From Peromyscus leucopus (taxonomy: Eukaryota; Chordata; Mammalia; Rodentia; Cricetidae): DNA of 64,000 nt. How positions within the stretch are numbered: the stretch's first letter is position 1; every line of letters begins with the position of its first letter. Below the pieces are notes generated by a model. It had not been told where the DNA came from. It searched no databases and saw only the letters and a list, made by a program, of their open reading frames with translations. The translations under genes and the position numbers were made by a program. The stretch lies in the NCBI RefSeq assembly GCF_004664715.2, contig NC_051071.1:90253436-90317435 (forward strand). The letters run 5' to 3'. Shown piece after piece: positions 32,109-42,730 of this stretch.

Positions 32109-32569
32109 CTAGAATTCTTGACGATCACCACCACTATTTATTCGGCCTTGACGAATTGTCCAGCTCTGTGCCCTGAAATGTACACGGGTTCTTGTTTAAT
32201 TCTTTGTCCAATCTTAAGTTCACAGCAGGCTGACTCCCATGTGACAGGTGAGGTAGTAAGTTGGGGGGCGGCACGTGTGATTTGCACACCACTCCATGTC
32301 AGGGAGGCGGAGACTGAAGTCAGGTTCACTTACTTCACCATTTTTATATGCCCGGCAGGCTTCCTTCTCATTTCTCTTCTGAAAGTCGGTATTCATCTTA
32401 GAAACCTGGTAATATTTCTGTGAAAGGAGGTTCAGGGTTGAGGACGTAGTAGGTCATGCTGTGTGTACGATTCATTTGAGCAGTGTGGCTCCCGTGGGTC
32501 ACATACCACTCTTCACCTCATGGTCATTTTCATAGGGGTGAGTGCTTGTCCTAGAATTCAGAGAGCAAT
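32109..32569. other. Presumed intron, no feature recognised
   Basis: No repeat, splice-bounded frame or regulatory motif that I can support. Confidence 0.4.
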
Positions 32570-32617
32570 TGTGTGCGTGTGCGTGTGCGTGTGTGTGTGT
32601 GTGTGTGGGGGGGGGTG
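32570..32617. repeat. GT/GC-rich microsatellite ending in a G-run
   Basis: Alternating gtgcgtgtgc, then (GT)n, then a run of about 10 G. Confidence 0.9.
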
Positions 32618-32627
32618 CTTGTGGGGG

Positions 32628-32845
32628 CTAGAGGTCCGTGTCAGCTGCCCTCCTCACCTTCTGCCTTAGGTTTTGAGACGGGTTGGCCGGGGAACTTGAG
32701 GGCGAACCTGACTCTGCACCTCTGTCTGTGCTGGGGTAGCGGATGGACGCTGTCACACCTGGCTTTTCTGTGAGCTGGGGACCCAGCAGGTCCTCATGCT
32801 TGCTCAGTAGGCACTTTATCAGCGGAGCCACCTCCCCCAGCCCCC
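32628..32845 (-). mobile_element. B4/RSINE1-type SINE, diverged
   Basis: 'gctagaggtccgtgtcagct', 'ttttgagacgggttggccgg' and reversed head 'gtaggcactttatcagcgga' then 'gccacctcccccagcccc'. Confidence 0.65.
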
Positions 32846-32894
32846 AGCGAGTAGTTTTAAACCCGCTTAATTGTTCTGGTATTTTCTCTAGCCG

Positions 32895-32920
32895 TTTTTT
32901 TTTTTTTTTTTTTTTTTTTT
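32895..32920. repeat. Poly(T) run of 26 bases
   Basis: Pure T run with no adjacent recognised retroposon body. Confidence 0.9.
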
Positions 32921-33613
32921 CCCTTTATTCATGGTGGGATGCCACACTAGGACATGTTAAACATGTTCCTCATAATCAGGCCTAACCTCATAGTAACCGC
33001 TGTAAGAACTATACTACAGAACAGTGCGGCTGTTTGCCAAGGGGGAATGTCTTTGTTGAATAAATGCTGTAACAAACAGGTGTATTAAAACATAATTTAC
33101 TACATCCCCAAAGCAAAAAATAATCGATATCTATACATCTGTATCATACTTACAGTCTGTTGTTTGGTCTTATTGTGTTGTGGTCGCACAGTCTTATGTG
33201 TTATTGTGTGTGTGGGCCTGTGTGTCCGACTCAGACCAACAGGCTTGTGTGGCAGGGCCTTATACCCAGTGACCCGTTATTCCCGCCTCCTGGATTTTTG
33301 TTGTTTGTTTTCTTTTTCTTCCTTTTTAAAATTATTTACTTATGTATTTGTTGAGGCCTGCTTTGAACCCTGCTCCTCCTGGGTCTGTCTCTCAGTTGCT
33401 CTGTCTGTCTGTCTGGTCTGTCTCACAGACCTCTGTCAACATGTCCAGGTTACTTGCATTCATTGTGTTCAAATATAGTTTGAGTGGAGTGAATTCATAC
33501 CATTAAATTTCGTATCTTAACAGTTTTAGTTTTCAGACTCACATTTAGCCAGCAATGTGGTACAATTGTAAAGTGGATGGTTATATATCTTGCAGAAATA
33601 TGTGCCCTTTTTA
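32921..33613. other. Presumed intron, no feature recognised
   Basis: AT-leaning. A short (CTGT)n patch occurs at about 33403-33416. Confidence 0.45.
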
Positions 33614-33708
33614 GACATAGACACACAGAGACACACAGACATATACAGACATATACAGACACATCACACACACACATATATACACACATACACGCTTTTC
33701 TCTTTAAG

Positions 33709-33772
<64 letters not shown>

Positions 33773-33804
33773 TCCCTCTCCCTCTCCCTCTCCCTCTCCC
33801 TCTC
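33614..33804. repeat. Compound repeat: ACAGACAT-like, (CT)n, (CTCCCT)n
   Basis: Degenerate acaca/gacatata units at 33614-33697, about 29 CT units at 33709-33767, then six CTCCCT units at 33768-33804. The pyrimidine tract runs straight into the tail of a minus-strand B1. Confidence 0.92.
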
Positions 33805-33805
33805 C

Positions 33806-33941
33806 TTTTCTTGGTTTTTTTGAGACAGGGTTTCTCTGCGTAGCCCTGGCTGTCCTGGAACTCACTCTGTAGACCAGGCTGGCCTCGAACTCACAGGGAT
33901 CCACCTGCTTCTGCTTACCAGTGCTGGTTTTAAAGGTGTGT

Positions 33942-33977
<36 letters not shown>

Positions 33978-33987
33978 ACCACCGGGC
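33806..33987 (-). mobile_element. B1 SINE with a GCC/ACC triplet expansion
   Basis: A full B1 ('tttgagacagggtttctctg', 'ccctggctgtcctggaactc', 'tagaccaggctggcctcgaa') whose 5' end, normally gccaccaccgcccggc, is replaced by (GCC)10 at 33942-33971 and (ACC)4 at 33972-33983 before 'gggc'. Confidence 0.92.
33942..33983. repeat. (GCC)10(ACC)4 triplet repeat
   Basis: Ten perfect GCC units then four perfect ACC units, inside the B1 at 33806-33987. Poly-Ala and poly-Pro frames seen here are by-products. Confidence 0.97.
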
Positions 33988-34004
33988 TTAAGTTATTTTT
34001 TAAA

Positions 34005-34153
34005 AAGTGCACACACAAACTCAGGTGCATGTGGAAGTCAGAGGGCAGCCTTGTGGAGTCAATTCTCTCCTTCCGCTTTATTGTGGGATCAAACTCATGC
34101 TGTCAGGCTTTTTCAGCAAGCCCTTAACCCACTGAGCCACATCACTGGCCCTT
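34005..34153 (-). mobile_element. B3A/RSINE-like SINE
   Basis: 'gtggaagtcagagggcagcc', 'gtgggatcaaactcatgctg' and reversed head 'cccttaacccactgagccac'. Confidence 0.7.
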
Positions 34154-34169
34154 TTAGCTCAATTCTTTT

Positions 34170-34339
34170 TTTTTTTTTTTTTTTTTTTTTGGTTTTTCGA
34201 GACAGGGTTTCTCTGTGTAGCTTTGCGCCTTTTCCTGGAACTCACTTGGTAGCCCAGGCTGGCCTCGAACTCACAGAGATCCGCCTGGCTCTGCCTCCCA
34301 AGTGCTGGGATTAAAGGCGTGCGCCACCACCGCCCGGCC
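34170..34339 (-). mobile_element. Young B1 SINE, cricetid type, intact target duplication
   Basis: A 22-base T run leads to 'ggtttttcgagacagggttt', 'gcgccttttcctggaactca', 'ggtagcccaggctggcctcg' and 'gcgccaccaccgcccggc'. Perfect 16-base direct repeats ttagctcaattctttt flank it at 34154-34169 and 34340-34355. The low divergence and perfect duplication make it one of the youngest insertions here. Confidence 0.95.
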
Positions 34340-34371
34340 TTAGCTCAATTCTTTTAAACTGTTTTTCTGTT

Positions 34372-34924
34372 AAAAAAAAAAAAAAAAAAAAACAATTTTC
34401 TTTTGCTTAGTTCTAAATTACTTTCCTTATGATTTTTTTTCTGGGTAGATTATATGCCAAGTAGGATCCTCATAATTGCATTGGTAATTTTTGCTTGAGG
34501 AAGAGACACTGTGGTCTGTGTGGGAGGGTGGGGCAAGAGGTGTCTCAGGCAAAGACCAAGGAGTGCCTGGGGAGCATCTTCTGGTGATGCTTTGTGGTAG
34601 GGGTCATCTGGAGGGAGGTGAAGGAAGAGGCCTCGCTAAAGAGGGTCTGTTTACAGCTGTTTGCCCCGTTTGAAAATGAGCCAAATTTCTAATTTTTTCA
34701 CTGGAAGCCAAAAATCTGGATTCTTTTGTAAAATCTGATTTTAAAAGGTTAGCTAATTCAACATTTCAAATAAGAACTTCCTGCAGACTAAACAAAAATA
34801 GTGATGTGGGCTGGAGAGAGTCTGGGCGTAGAGGCCTTCGTAGTGGATAGCCTGCCCTTGTGGCCAGATGAACTGGAGGCATAGGATTTGAATCAGAGCA
34901 CAGTACACTTGTCTTTAGCTTCCG
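34372..34924. other. Poly(A) run (34372-34391) then unassigned intron
   Basis: The 20-base A run has no identifiable body in front of it. The sequence after it is unassigned apart from a weak B3-like head near 34809-34830. Confidence 0.5.
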
Positions 34925-35062
34925 AAGGCAGAGTATCACTTCATAGACCTGGCTAGCCTGGACCTCCCTGTGTAGACCAGGATGGCCTTGAAATTGGAGC
35001 GGTCCTTCTGCCTGGAATACAGGAATCCTGGAGTACAGGCTTTCACCGGCACACCTGGCTGA
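34925..35062 (-). mobile_element. B1-related SINE, diverged
   Basis: 'tgtagaccaggatggccttg' and 'acaggctttcaccggcacac', with an irregular duplication of the 'cctggaata/cctggagta' segment near 35015-35038. Confidence 0.6.
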
Positions 35063-35139
35063 CTTTTAAAAACCCAGCCAACTTGGTATCATCCTTTGGT
35101 TTCACCACCGTTCACACACAGGCTGGAGCTTGAGTGAGC

Positions 35140-35142
35140 ACG

Positions 35143-35189
<47 letters not shown>
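35140..35189. repeat. (CG/CA)n microsatellite
   Basis: cacgcacgcgcgcgc followed by about 20 CA units. Confidence 0.95.
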
Positions 35190-35191
<2 letters not shown>

Positions 35192-35735
35192 GAACAAAAC
35201 TTGTCATGTGAGTTTCTGTCCTGACATTTGGGTATGTGTCCTTTTACTGGGGCTGGCCTGAAGGTCCAGGAGGAAATCCCTAGATACTAGTTGTGAACTT
35301 AAAGGAGAGAAGAGCCCAGCCCTTCCTGCTCACTGGGTGCCTCTGTGCAAGACAGACACATCGTCCTCAGGTCTGTGTTGTGGCTAGCTTGGTGCTCCTG
35401 TCTTCAGTTTTATCTGTTCTGGGAATCCTAATGTGGTTGGATTATACTTAGCTGTACACACACCCTCCGGAAGAAAAAAGGGCGGAAGTATTTTGGGAGA
35501 TCTCTGTTCCTAGCCAAGTTCAGAATCCTAGTTAGTGCAAGGGTTTCTCAGGGAACTTTTTTCTGTTTCTTAAATCTCACTCATCCCCAGTGACTAATGT
35601 ACTGTTCTGGAACTTCACTGCTTTCTGGGAAGAGAACCCTGTATTCATCAGCAATCTGTATTCCTAAACCTTAGCAGTAATACCGAAATGTGAGTTGAAT
35701 CTGTACTTCCCAAGTGGAATAACTTTAACTAACTT
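35190..35735. other. Presumed intron, no feature recognised
   Basis: Nothing supported before the CTTC/poly(T) tract at 35736. Confidence 0.4.
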
Positions 35736-35744
35736 CCTTCCTTC

Positions 35745-36215
35745 CTTTTTTTTTTTTTTTTGAGACATTCTCATGTAACTCTAACTGGCCCCCAAATCAC
35801 AATGTAGCTGAGGGTAACCTTGAATTAAAAAAAAAAAAAAAACAAAAAAAAAACGTATTGGAAAAGATTTTTTATTTTGTAAGTGTTTTGCATGCATCCA
35901 TGTCTGCATACCACGTGCGTGCCTGATGCCCTCTGAGGTCAGAAGAGGGCAAGAGGGTGTTGGATCTCTTGGAACTGGAACAACAGATGGTTGTGAGCTG
36001 CCATGTGGGTGCTAGGACTTGAACCTTGATCCACTGGAAGAGCAGCAAGTACTCATAGCCACTGAGCCATCTCTCCAGCCCTAACCTTGAACTTTGAGAC
36101 TTCTGCCTCTACCTCCCAAGGGCTGTAGTTACAGGTGTGTGCTACCACATCCTGTCTGTGTGGTGCTGGGATGGATCTTGGGCCTTTTCTAGGCAGGCTT
36201 CCAGCCATCTGAGCT
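35745..36215 (-). mobile_element. B4 SINE split by a B3 SINE
   Basis: The B4 body starts at about 35760 ('gagacattctcatgtaactc') and stops at 'gggtaaccttgaa' (35836). A minus-strand B3 follows (about 35855-36080; 'gcataccacgtgcgtgcctg', 'gaggtcagaagagggcaaga', 'agccatctctccagccc'). 'taaccttgaa' is then repeated and the B4 resumes at 36083 to the reversed head. The 10-base repeat is the B3 target duplication. An A-rich block (35827-35854) sits on the side where a minus-strand tail should be T-rich. Confidence 0.8.
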
Positions 36216-36584
36216 TTACATTTCCAAGGTTCTGATGGCTTTGGAACGGCCTCATTCACAAGTGCTTCAGCACAGGGATAGTGCAGTAAGGATTTGGGGT
36301 GGGTATTTTTTCCCCTCATTAGGAAACCAATTTGTGGTTTCGGGAGAATGGGAGCATTCTTCACTCTCAGGACGGGAAACTTGTAACTGACCTTGGCAGT
36401 GGTTTGGGACATTGTAGACTAAAAAGCTGTATAAGAAACCCCCTTTAAGCTCCTTATAAAGTGGAATTGTGAAAAGTGAAAAAGAACCCACCCCCAGTGG
36501 TTCCAGCCTGACCTGGAAGTACCCAGAGGAAACGCTGTGCAGTCCTGGTGCCCGCTGTGGCGTGGAGCACTGTGCACATGTACA

Positions 36585-36752
36585 AACTCATTTATTCTGC
36601 ACAACAGCCCTGTTTTATAGCAGAGGAAACCAAGGTCGCCCGTTCACTTGGGCTGCTCCGCCCAGTCACCATGAATGGCCAAGTCATTCAAGGTCACATA
36701 GTTTGGACTATAGTTAAGTGGCAGAGCTGTGATTTGAACCCGAGCAGGCTGG
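36585..36752 (-). mobile_element. MIR
   Basis: 'agcagaggaaaccaaggtcg', 'caaggtcacatagtttggac' and 'aagtggcagagctgtgattt' with 'gaacccgagcaggctggc' follow the reverse of MIR over most of its length. Confidence 0.8.
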
Positions 36753-36796
36753 CTTTATTTATTTTGTCATTGTTTATTTTAGTATTTTTAATTCTG

Positions 36797-36801
36797 CCAT
36801 G

Positions 36802-36843
<42 letters not shown>

Positions 36844-36852
36844 GTTATTATT
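36797..36852. repeat. (ATT)n microsatellite
   Basis: About 16 ATT units with one 'gtt' interruption, on the T-rich side of a minus-strand SINE. Confidence 0.95.
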
Positions 36853-36967
36853 TGGTAGGCTCTCACTCTCCTTAGGCTGTTGTGTAGCCCAGCTGTCCTC
36901 GAACTCACAGTGATTCTGCTGCCTTGGCCTCCTGAGGACTGGGATTACAGGTGTGGGTTGCCATGCT
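36853..36967 (-). mobile_element. B1-related SINE
   Basis: 'tgtgtagcccagctgtcctc', 'gaggactgggattacaggtg'. Confidence 0.7.
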
Positions 36968-37349
36968 TTGCTTTTGAATTTGCTCTAGACATTTCTTGGA
37001 CTTTCCATATCACCTCAGTCCTGAAGGCAGTGTCAGAGTTTGACTGAAAAGAAGAAAACCGTACGCCTCCCCTCATACTTCTTCCCCGGACCAGCACACA
37101 AATGAAGTAGCGTAGCCCGGAGAGTGGGTTCCAGCCGTCCTGGAGCCCTGTCCCAGATAGCGGGCTGATCGTATAAGGCTGTATGGAGAGCCTTGTTGTC
37201 GCGACAACCCTCATCCCCGGCACCGAATTGTTCTCAAGAACACAAACCCTGCCTTGTTTTACCTGTCCTTCCCAAGAGTGCGTTTGGTGAGCTTCCAAGA
37301 GGGTTTTAAAATCACCCTTCACAGTCGATGTGAGCTGTGGGGAAGACCT

Positions 37350-37445
37350 GGGCTTTGGAGCCCGGAGAACGGGAGTTCTGAGCTCGCCGCTGGTGTCCCT
37401 TCTCCGGCCCTGTGTGACCTTGGCTTTCTCAAACTTCCTTCCCAG
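37350..37445 (+). mobile_element. Possible MIR fragment
   Basis: 'gggctttggagcccggagaa' and 'tgtgtgaccttggctttctc' resemble the plus strand of MIR. Divergence is high and the middle does not align by eye. Confidence 0.4.
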
Positions 37446-38726
37446 TGAGTGGGGGTGGGAGCTCCTCACGGCTGTGGCTGGCTTGGCGAGGGGTCGGCGC
37501 TTCTGTACGTAACAGCATTTTATTAACAACAAAAGCCACATGTGCGGGCCGATGAGGTGCCCAGCGCAGCCTTTGTGAGCCTTGGAGTTCGTTTTCTTCC
37601 ACAGCGAGTGCGGAGGTGGGTGGGTCATATGCTGACCTGGACGCGTTTCTTTCAGTCCCTTCTTACCTGTGTTAGTGTGGACCCGAGTGTGGGCGTTGAC
37701 TCCATTTCTGGCCTCAAATCTTTTTTCTTGGTCTCTCCCCCGCCTTCTTTGGGCTGGCCTCCAGTTTCCCCACAAAGTGCTATTTGTTTTACGGGTGAAG
37801 CAGGCGATTCTCCGGGCCGCAGCACTGGCTGCAGGCAGTTACTGTAGATCAGAGTGAAAAGCCAAGCCAGAGTGGGAGGGAACTGATGGGGCTTGTTCCT
37901 TAAAGCTTGGGACATTGATTTTTTTTCCCCCTTGAAGGAAAGCAGGGAGCGGTTTCTCAATAGAAATATGATGAAGTGCTGTTTGTAACAGAACAAAACT
38001 GAGTGAGAAGAAAGAGTTTTCAGAAGTTCCTGATGTTGATGGCTTGGAAAGCCTCTTCCTCCTTCCCCTCCTTTTTATTTTGAGACAAGATAAACTTTTT
38101 GCGGGTCACTCTGTGTACAATGCACTCAGCAGGAAAGGAAGTCAACGGGAATACTAATGGCAGCCGTCACCACCATAATGCATTTTGTCCAGACTTTCCA
38201 TGGTTTCTCCCCTCGGTCATGAAGGCCAGTGCTGTTACTGTCCCATACCAGAGAGTCTAAAACTGAGGTTCGGTGCGTCCAGATGATGTGTCAGCATCAC
38301 CATGCTAGACTCTAACTTGATGAAGCTAGGATGAAGCTTTCAGCTCCAGCCGGTGTCATTCACAGTGTGAAAGTCAAGCATGCCCCTGCTGCAGGAGGAC
38401 AGCCAGCATGTGAGTGTCGTGTGTAACTCAGCACACCGCTGTCTATGCTGTGTTCTCCGTGAGCTGCGGCTTGGGGCAGTTTCTCCAAGGGAGGAGAGAC
38501 TGGAAGTCACTTGAGCAGGAATGACCGGTAAAGGAGATGGTGACAGGCAGAGACTTGGTCAGAGAACGGAAGGACACTGGAAAAGCCTGTAACCTGGTTC
38601 TGTGACAGAGGCCGGAAGAGGTGTGAGGCAGAGACTGAGGGCCAGCATGTCCTGCTGGGGCATTGGACTTTTGAACAAAAGTCATTCCATGGGAGGTTCT
38701 TTTCTTTCTTTTGAAAACCTTTAACT
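37446..38726. other. Repeat-poor presumed intron
   Basis: No named element over 1.2 kb except a possible weak MIR-like patch near 38190-38290. Open frames (36945-37775 minus strand, 276 codons; 37542-37847 plus) have no recognisable domain. The long minus frame crosses a B1 and a MIR, so it is not a gene. Confidence 0.45.
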
Positions 38727-38925
38727 GGGGCTGGAGAAATGGCTAAACCATTAAGAGCACTGGCTGCTCTTCCAGAGGACTCAGGTTCAATTCCCAGCAC
38801 CCACATGGCAGCTCTCAACTATCTGTAACTCCAGTTCCAGGGGATCTGACACCCTCACACAGACACACAATACAGGTGAGACACCAATGTACATAAAATA
38901 AAAATAAATCTTAAGAAAAATAAAT
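38727..38925 (+). mobile_element. B2 SINE, full length
   Basis: 'ggggctggagaaatggctaa', 'gagcactggctgctcttcca', 'gcacccacatggcagctctc' and tail 'acataaaataaaaataaatc'. Confidence 0.92.
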
Positions 38926-38934
38926 TATTATTTT

Positions 38935-39238
38935 TTATTTATTATTGGAGATTATGAGTGCATGTGTACTTATGCATGCACATGCCAGTCACTGTCAGTG
39001 TGTGGTCAGAAGACAGCTTTGGGGAACCAGCCCTCTCCTTCTGCTGTGGGTTCTGGGGATCGAACTCAGGTCCTCAGGTCCGTGTAGCAAGCATTTTTAC
39101 CTGCTGAGTCACCTTTTAGTTCTGTGACACAGAGTCTCATGTAGCTTAGGCTGGCCTTGAACTCCCGGCCTTGAACTCCCGATCCTTCTACTTCTGCTTC
39201 TTATGTGCTGGGATTCCAGGCATGCACCATGCCCCGCT
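38935..39238 (-). mobile_element. B3A/RSINE-like SINE followed by B1
   Basis: 38935-39113: 'gtggtcagaagacagctttg', 'tctggggatcgaactcaggt' and reversed head 'ttttacctgctgagtcacc'. 39118-39238: B1 with 'taggctggccttgaactccc', in which 'ggccttgaactccc' is doubled, and 'tgtgctgggattccaggcat'. Confidence 0.75.
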
Positions 39239-39589
39239 CCACTCAAGGTTCTTGAGACGGGAACTAATTTGCTCTGATGTCTGCCTTCGTCATTTACAGT
39301 CGGGGAGAGAAAGTGGTAATGTATGTGGACGGTATGGCTAGAGCAGCTAGTGAGTGAAGATTCCACAGCGTCTCTGCTGTCATTCTGCAGATCTGGGGGA
39401 AGGCCTGGGAAATCGCGCACTCGTGTGTGTGAGTGCGTGCGGGCGTGCGGGCGTGCGTAAGTCTCTTTGTGAGGCATTTTTCTCCATTGATCTCCACCTT
39501 ACCTTTTAAGATAGGGATTCTAACTGGACTTGTTGCTCATAAATAGACTAGACTAGACTGGTTATGCCATTGAGTTCTGGGGATCCAGC

Positions 39590-39945
39590 TGTTGTGTCTG
39601 CCTCCCTCCCACCCTCAGATTACAGATGTTTGACTATGCCTGGCTCCCCCCCCCTCCCAGTGTGGATGCTCGGGAACTAAACTCTAGTTCTCATGCTTAT
39701 ATAAGAGGCACTTTGTGGGTGTGGGTGTTTCCTATGCATCACATGCATCACATGCATGCCGGGTGCCCAAAGAGACCAGAAGAGGGGGCATTAGATCCCC
39801 TGGAACCGGAGTTACAGACAATTATAAACCGACATGTGGGTACTGGGAACTGAACCAAGGTCCTATAGAAGAGGTGTCAGTGCTGGTAACCACTGCGCCA
39901 TCTCTCCAGCCCCACGAGAGGCACGTCGGTAACTGAGTCACCTCG
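39590..39945 (-). mobile_element. SINE interrupted by a B3 SINE
   Basis: An outer SINE (B1-like 'ctcagattacagatgtttga' and reversed head after 39915) is split by a minus-strand B3 at about 39712-39914 ('agaccagaagagggggcatt', 'gcgccatctctccagcccc'). 'gaggcac' occurs on both sides of the insert as a short target duplication. A small 'catcacatgcatcacatgc' repeat lies inside the B3. Confidence 0.75.
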
Positions 39946-40624
39946 CAGGCCCATAGCGTGTTTTTTATTCCTTGTAAACGTAAATAAGTAGTAATTTCAG
40001 AGCATTGTCATTGGACAGCTGTTTTTCACATCTGTTTTCCCACTCCTGTCTAGAATCTATCAGGGTTCTGCTTTTCATACCATTGTGTCAAGTTTCTCTC
40101 CTCCGTTGTTTATTGGAAGGAAGTGGAAGATGTGAGGTTTACTGTTGGCCTCTGTCTTCTGGAGTCCTGCCCACATTTCAGACCTTCTGTGTCACTTGCC
40201 GATCGTGGACCAAGGCAAACTGACATGGCTTCCTCTAACATGAAGATGTGAGTGTGTGGTTCGTGATGAGGATACTTTACAAATCACGGTCCTCGGCAAA
40301 GGTAGCTGCTGCTGCGATTGTCAGTAACAGCAGCTCAAAGATACTCCTTCCCGATTTCCTTCCTTGGCGAGACCGCTCCTTTTGAAAACAGCTGCATAAA
40401 CCACATTTGAGGTGCAGAGAGTGACTGACGTAGGAAGTTTCAATTGCAGTGCCCCTCCTTCAGGGCTTTTTATTTACTAGACGTTTGCCTTGCTTACATC
40501 AGCAGGCCTGCTGGGATGTAGCTGGGTGGGGGCTTTTCCGTTCTTAGTTATCAGTTCATTCTTCATTTTCTTAGGAGCTCCAAGATGCTCACTTGGACAT
40601 TTCCTGTGACCCACTGAGCACAGG
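39946..40624. other. Presumed intron, no feature recognised
   Basis: No recognised repeat or exon. Confidence 0.4.
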
Positions 40625-40800
40625 CCATTTGGAGACCTTTCTTATCCCCTCCTTCCCCCTCTCCCCTCCCTCCTCCTTCCCTTCCTCTTTCTTCTCAGGG
40701 TCTTATTATGTAGCCCTGACCAGAAACTGGCTCTTAGACCAGGCTGGCTACAGAGGTCTGCCTCGGTTTCTTAAGTGGGGGGGGCGCGCGGGGGGGGGGG
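40625..40800. repeat. Pyrimidine tract, B1-like fragment and G-run
   Basis: A C/T tract (40625-40698) precedes a short B1-like piece ('agaccaggctggctacagag') and a run of G broken by cgcgc at about 40777-40800, which could form a quadruplex. Confidence 0.75.
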
Positions 40801-40861
40801 CGCTAAAAGCCTCTCTGTAATTGGGCCACTCTTCTCTTTTGAACTTTGTTGCAACTGCTAA

Positions 40862-41010
40862 CATTTGAGGCAAAGTTGTAGCTCGGTGTGGCCTTGAACC
40901 TCGTATGTAGCCAAGGGTGGCCACCACGCCCAGTCTGTACTCTCCTGGGGACCAGAGCCAGGGCCTCATGCATGCTAGGCAGATACACCCCAAACAGCTC
41001 AGCTCCCTCA
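40862..41010 (-). mobile_element. B4 SINE, partial
   Basis: 'gtagccaagggtggccacca', then reversed head 'gccagggcctcatgcatgct'. Confidence 0.65.
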
Positions 41011-42188
41011 ACTGCTAAGTTTTGAAGTATAATTTTTGCTGGGAAGGTAACAGTTCTATCGATGGAGAAGCTATTTTTCTGCATTCAAGAAACTAGAAAT
41101 GATAATTTATGCTTAAAAAAACAAGGTTAGTCCAAGTTTTAGCTCTCCACCCCCATCTCTGCTGCCCTTCATCTGTCCCAACATGTATCCAGAAACTGTT
41201 CTCATGACCTCCAGTCCCAGCCACGTTTGTACCGCAGCCAGATTACGCACACACCATTGACTTCATCTGATCTTCATTCGGTCTCTGAGTCCTTCTTTTC
41301 CTAGGGTTTTGCTAAGCAACTCCTTTTCACTAAAGGGATGTCATTTGTCTAGAACTTTCCTGGGGATGGGCGGTGAATATTGTTGTTTTGGATGGTGATC
41401 AGCCTCACCCCTTTAAACTATTCCCTGTCCATTCCCTCTGTCTTGACATCTCAGGGCTAGGGCTAAGTAGTTACTGTGCATGGACATCCTTTGCAAATTC
41501 AAGGCAGCACAACAATGTGTCAATGTGTTTTCTCTACAGTCCCTGTTGATTTAATGAAACCCATCGCTCGCCCTCATTTGCCCCTCCCACACCTCTCAAA
41601 TTAGTGTTATGTGCTAATTTGATTACACCAGTGTGAATAATTTCTAAGTTACTTCTGAATAGAGATTAAATGCTATTCCGTCTGGCCCTTTTCTTTCTCT
41701 GTCTAGTAAATGATTCCACTGCCTCTGTGGGCTGCCTCATTGCTCTGTCGTTCTTGGGGCCACAGAAGTTGCAGTCGGTCAGGGATCCTGACTTCCTAGG
41801 ACACTGTATCAGCTGCTTTACCAAGATCTGAGGACATGCAGTATATAGTTGGTCTGGCTCCCTGCAGTTAACTAGTCCAGTTGCATCCAAACCTGGCATC
41901 CCATAGTCTGGAAAACTAAGGTTCTGTCAGGCTGAGGAATCAGCCGGTCTTGCTGTGAATATCACTTTCTTTTCAGTGTTCTTTTATTCTGCAACTTTTA
42001 TCAGACTCAGGATTTCTGCCCTTCAGAAGCGTTCTTTGCAGCACCCTGTGACCAGTGGTTCCATTGTTGCCAGAAAGGAAAGTCAGGGGCTTTCACCCTA
42101 CTCGTAACCACGACACTGGACTCCCTCGTCTAGGGAAAGCAGGCCCTCTGGGTGTCCTGTTGGTACTTTGTTAAAATGTAAACACCCT
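41011..42188. other. Repeat-poor presumed intron
   Basis: No SINE for over 1.1 kb. 41120-41330 vaguely resembles an old L2-type element, but I could not align it. Confidence 0.4.
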
Positions 42189-42340
42189 GATCAGGCCTTT
42201 ATCTCAACACTGGAGGTAGGCAGGCAGAGGCAGGAGAATCTCTCTGAGTTGGATGAGTTGAACAGTAGCCTGGTCTACATAGTGAGTTCCAGGCAGCCAG
42301 AGTTACCCAGTGAGACGTTGTTTCAAGAAGATAGAAACAA
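42189..42340 (+). mobile_element. B1 SINE
   Basis: 'ggcctttatctcaacactgg', 'ggcagaggcaggagaatctc' and 'gtagcctggtctacatagtg', tail with 'aaacaaaacaaaataaaac'. Confidence 0.8.
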
Positions 42341-42556
42341 AACAAAATAAAACGCAGCTACTGTGGCCAGCCAGGGTGTGTAGTTCTAGGACTCGCTAGC
42401 AACATGACTTGAGGCAAACTCGGCAGTTCTTTCTGTTTCCTGACACTACTATCAAGACAACTTTGTAGCGCTGTTGGAGGCTGTAAATGATGTAATACAT
42501 GTGACGTGATGGGCATTTCTGAACCAGAGTTAGTGTTTAAAAAATTGATCATTACA

Positions 42557-42730
42557 GTGGGTATGGTGGCACATGTCTTTAATCTTGGTACTCGGGAGGC
42601 AGAGGCAGGCAGATCTCTGTAAGTTCGAGGCCAGCCTTCTCTACATAGTGAGTTCTAGGACATCCCAGAGCTACACAGAGAAGCCCTGTCTCAAAAAACC
42701 AGAAGCAAACAAACAAATAAATAAATCAAA
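42557..42730 (+). mobile_element. B1 SINE, full length
   Basis: 'gtgggtatggtggcacatgt', 'actcgggaggcagaggcagg' and 'gtaagttcgaggccagcctt', tail 'caaacaaacaaataaataaa'. Confidence 0.9.

Noticed and set aside
36945..37775. 276-codon minus-strand frame
   Set aside because: It overlaps a B1-related SINE end and a MIR-like patch, and has no recognisable domain or splice structure.
41120..41330. L2-like old repeat
   Set aside because: Only general word similarity; I could not align it in order.
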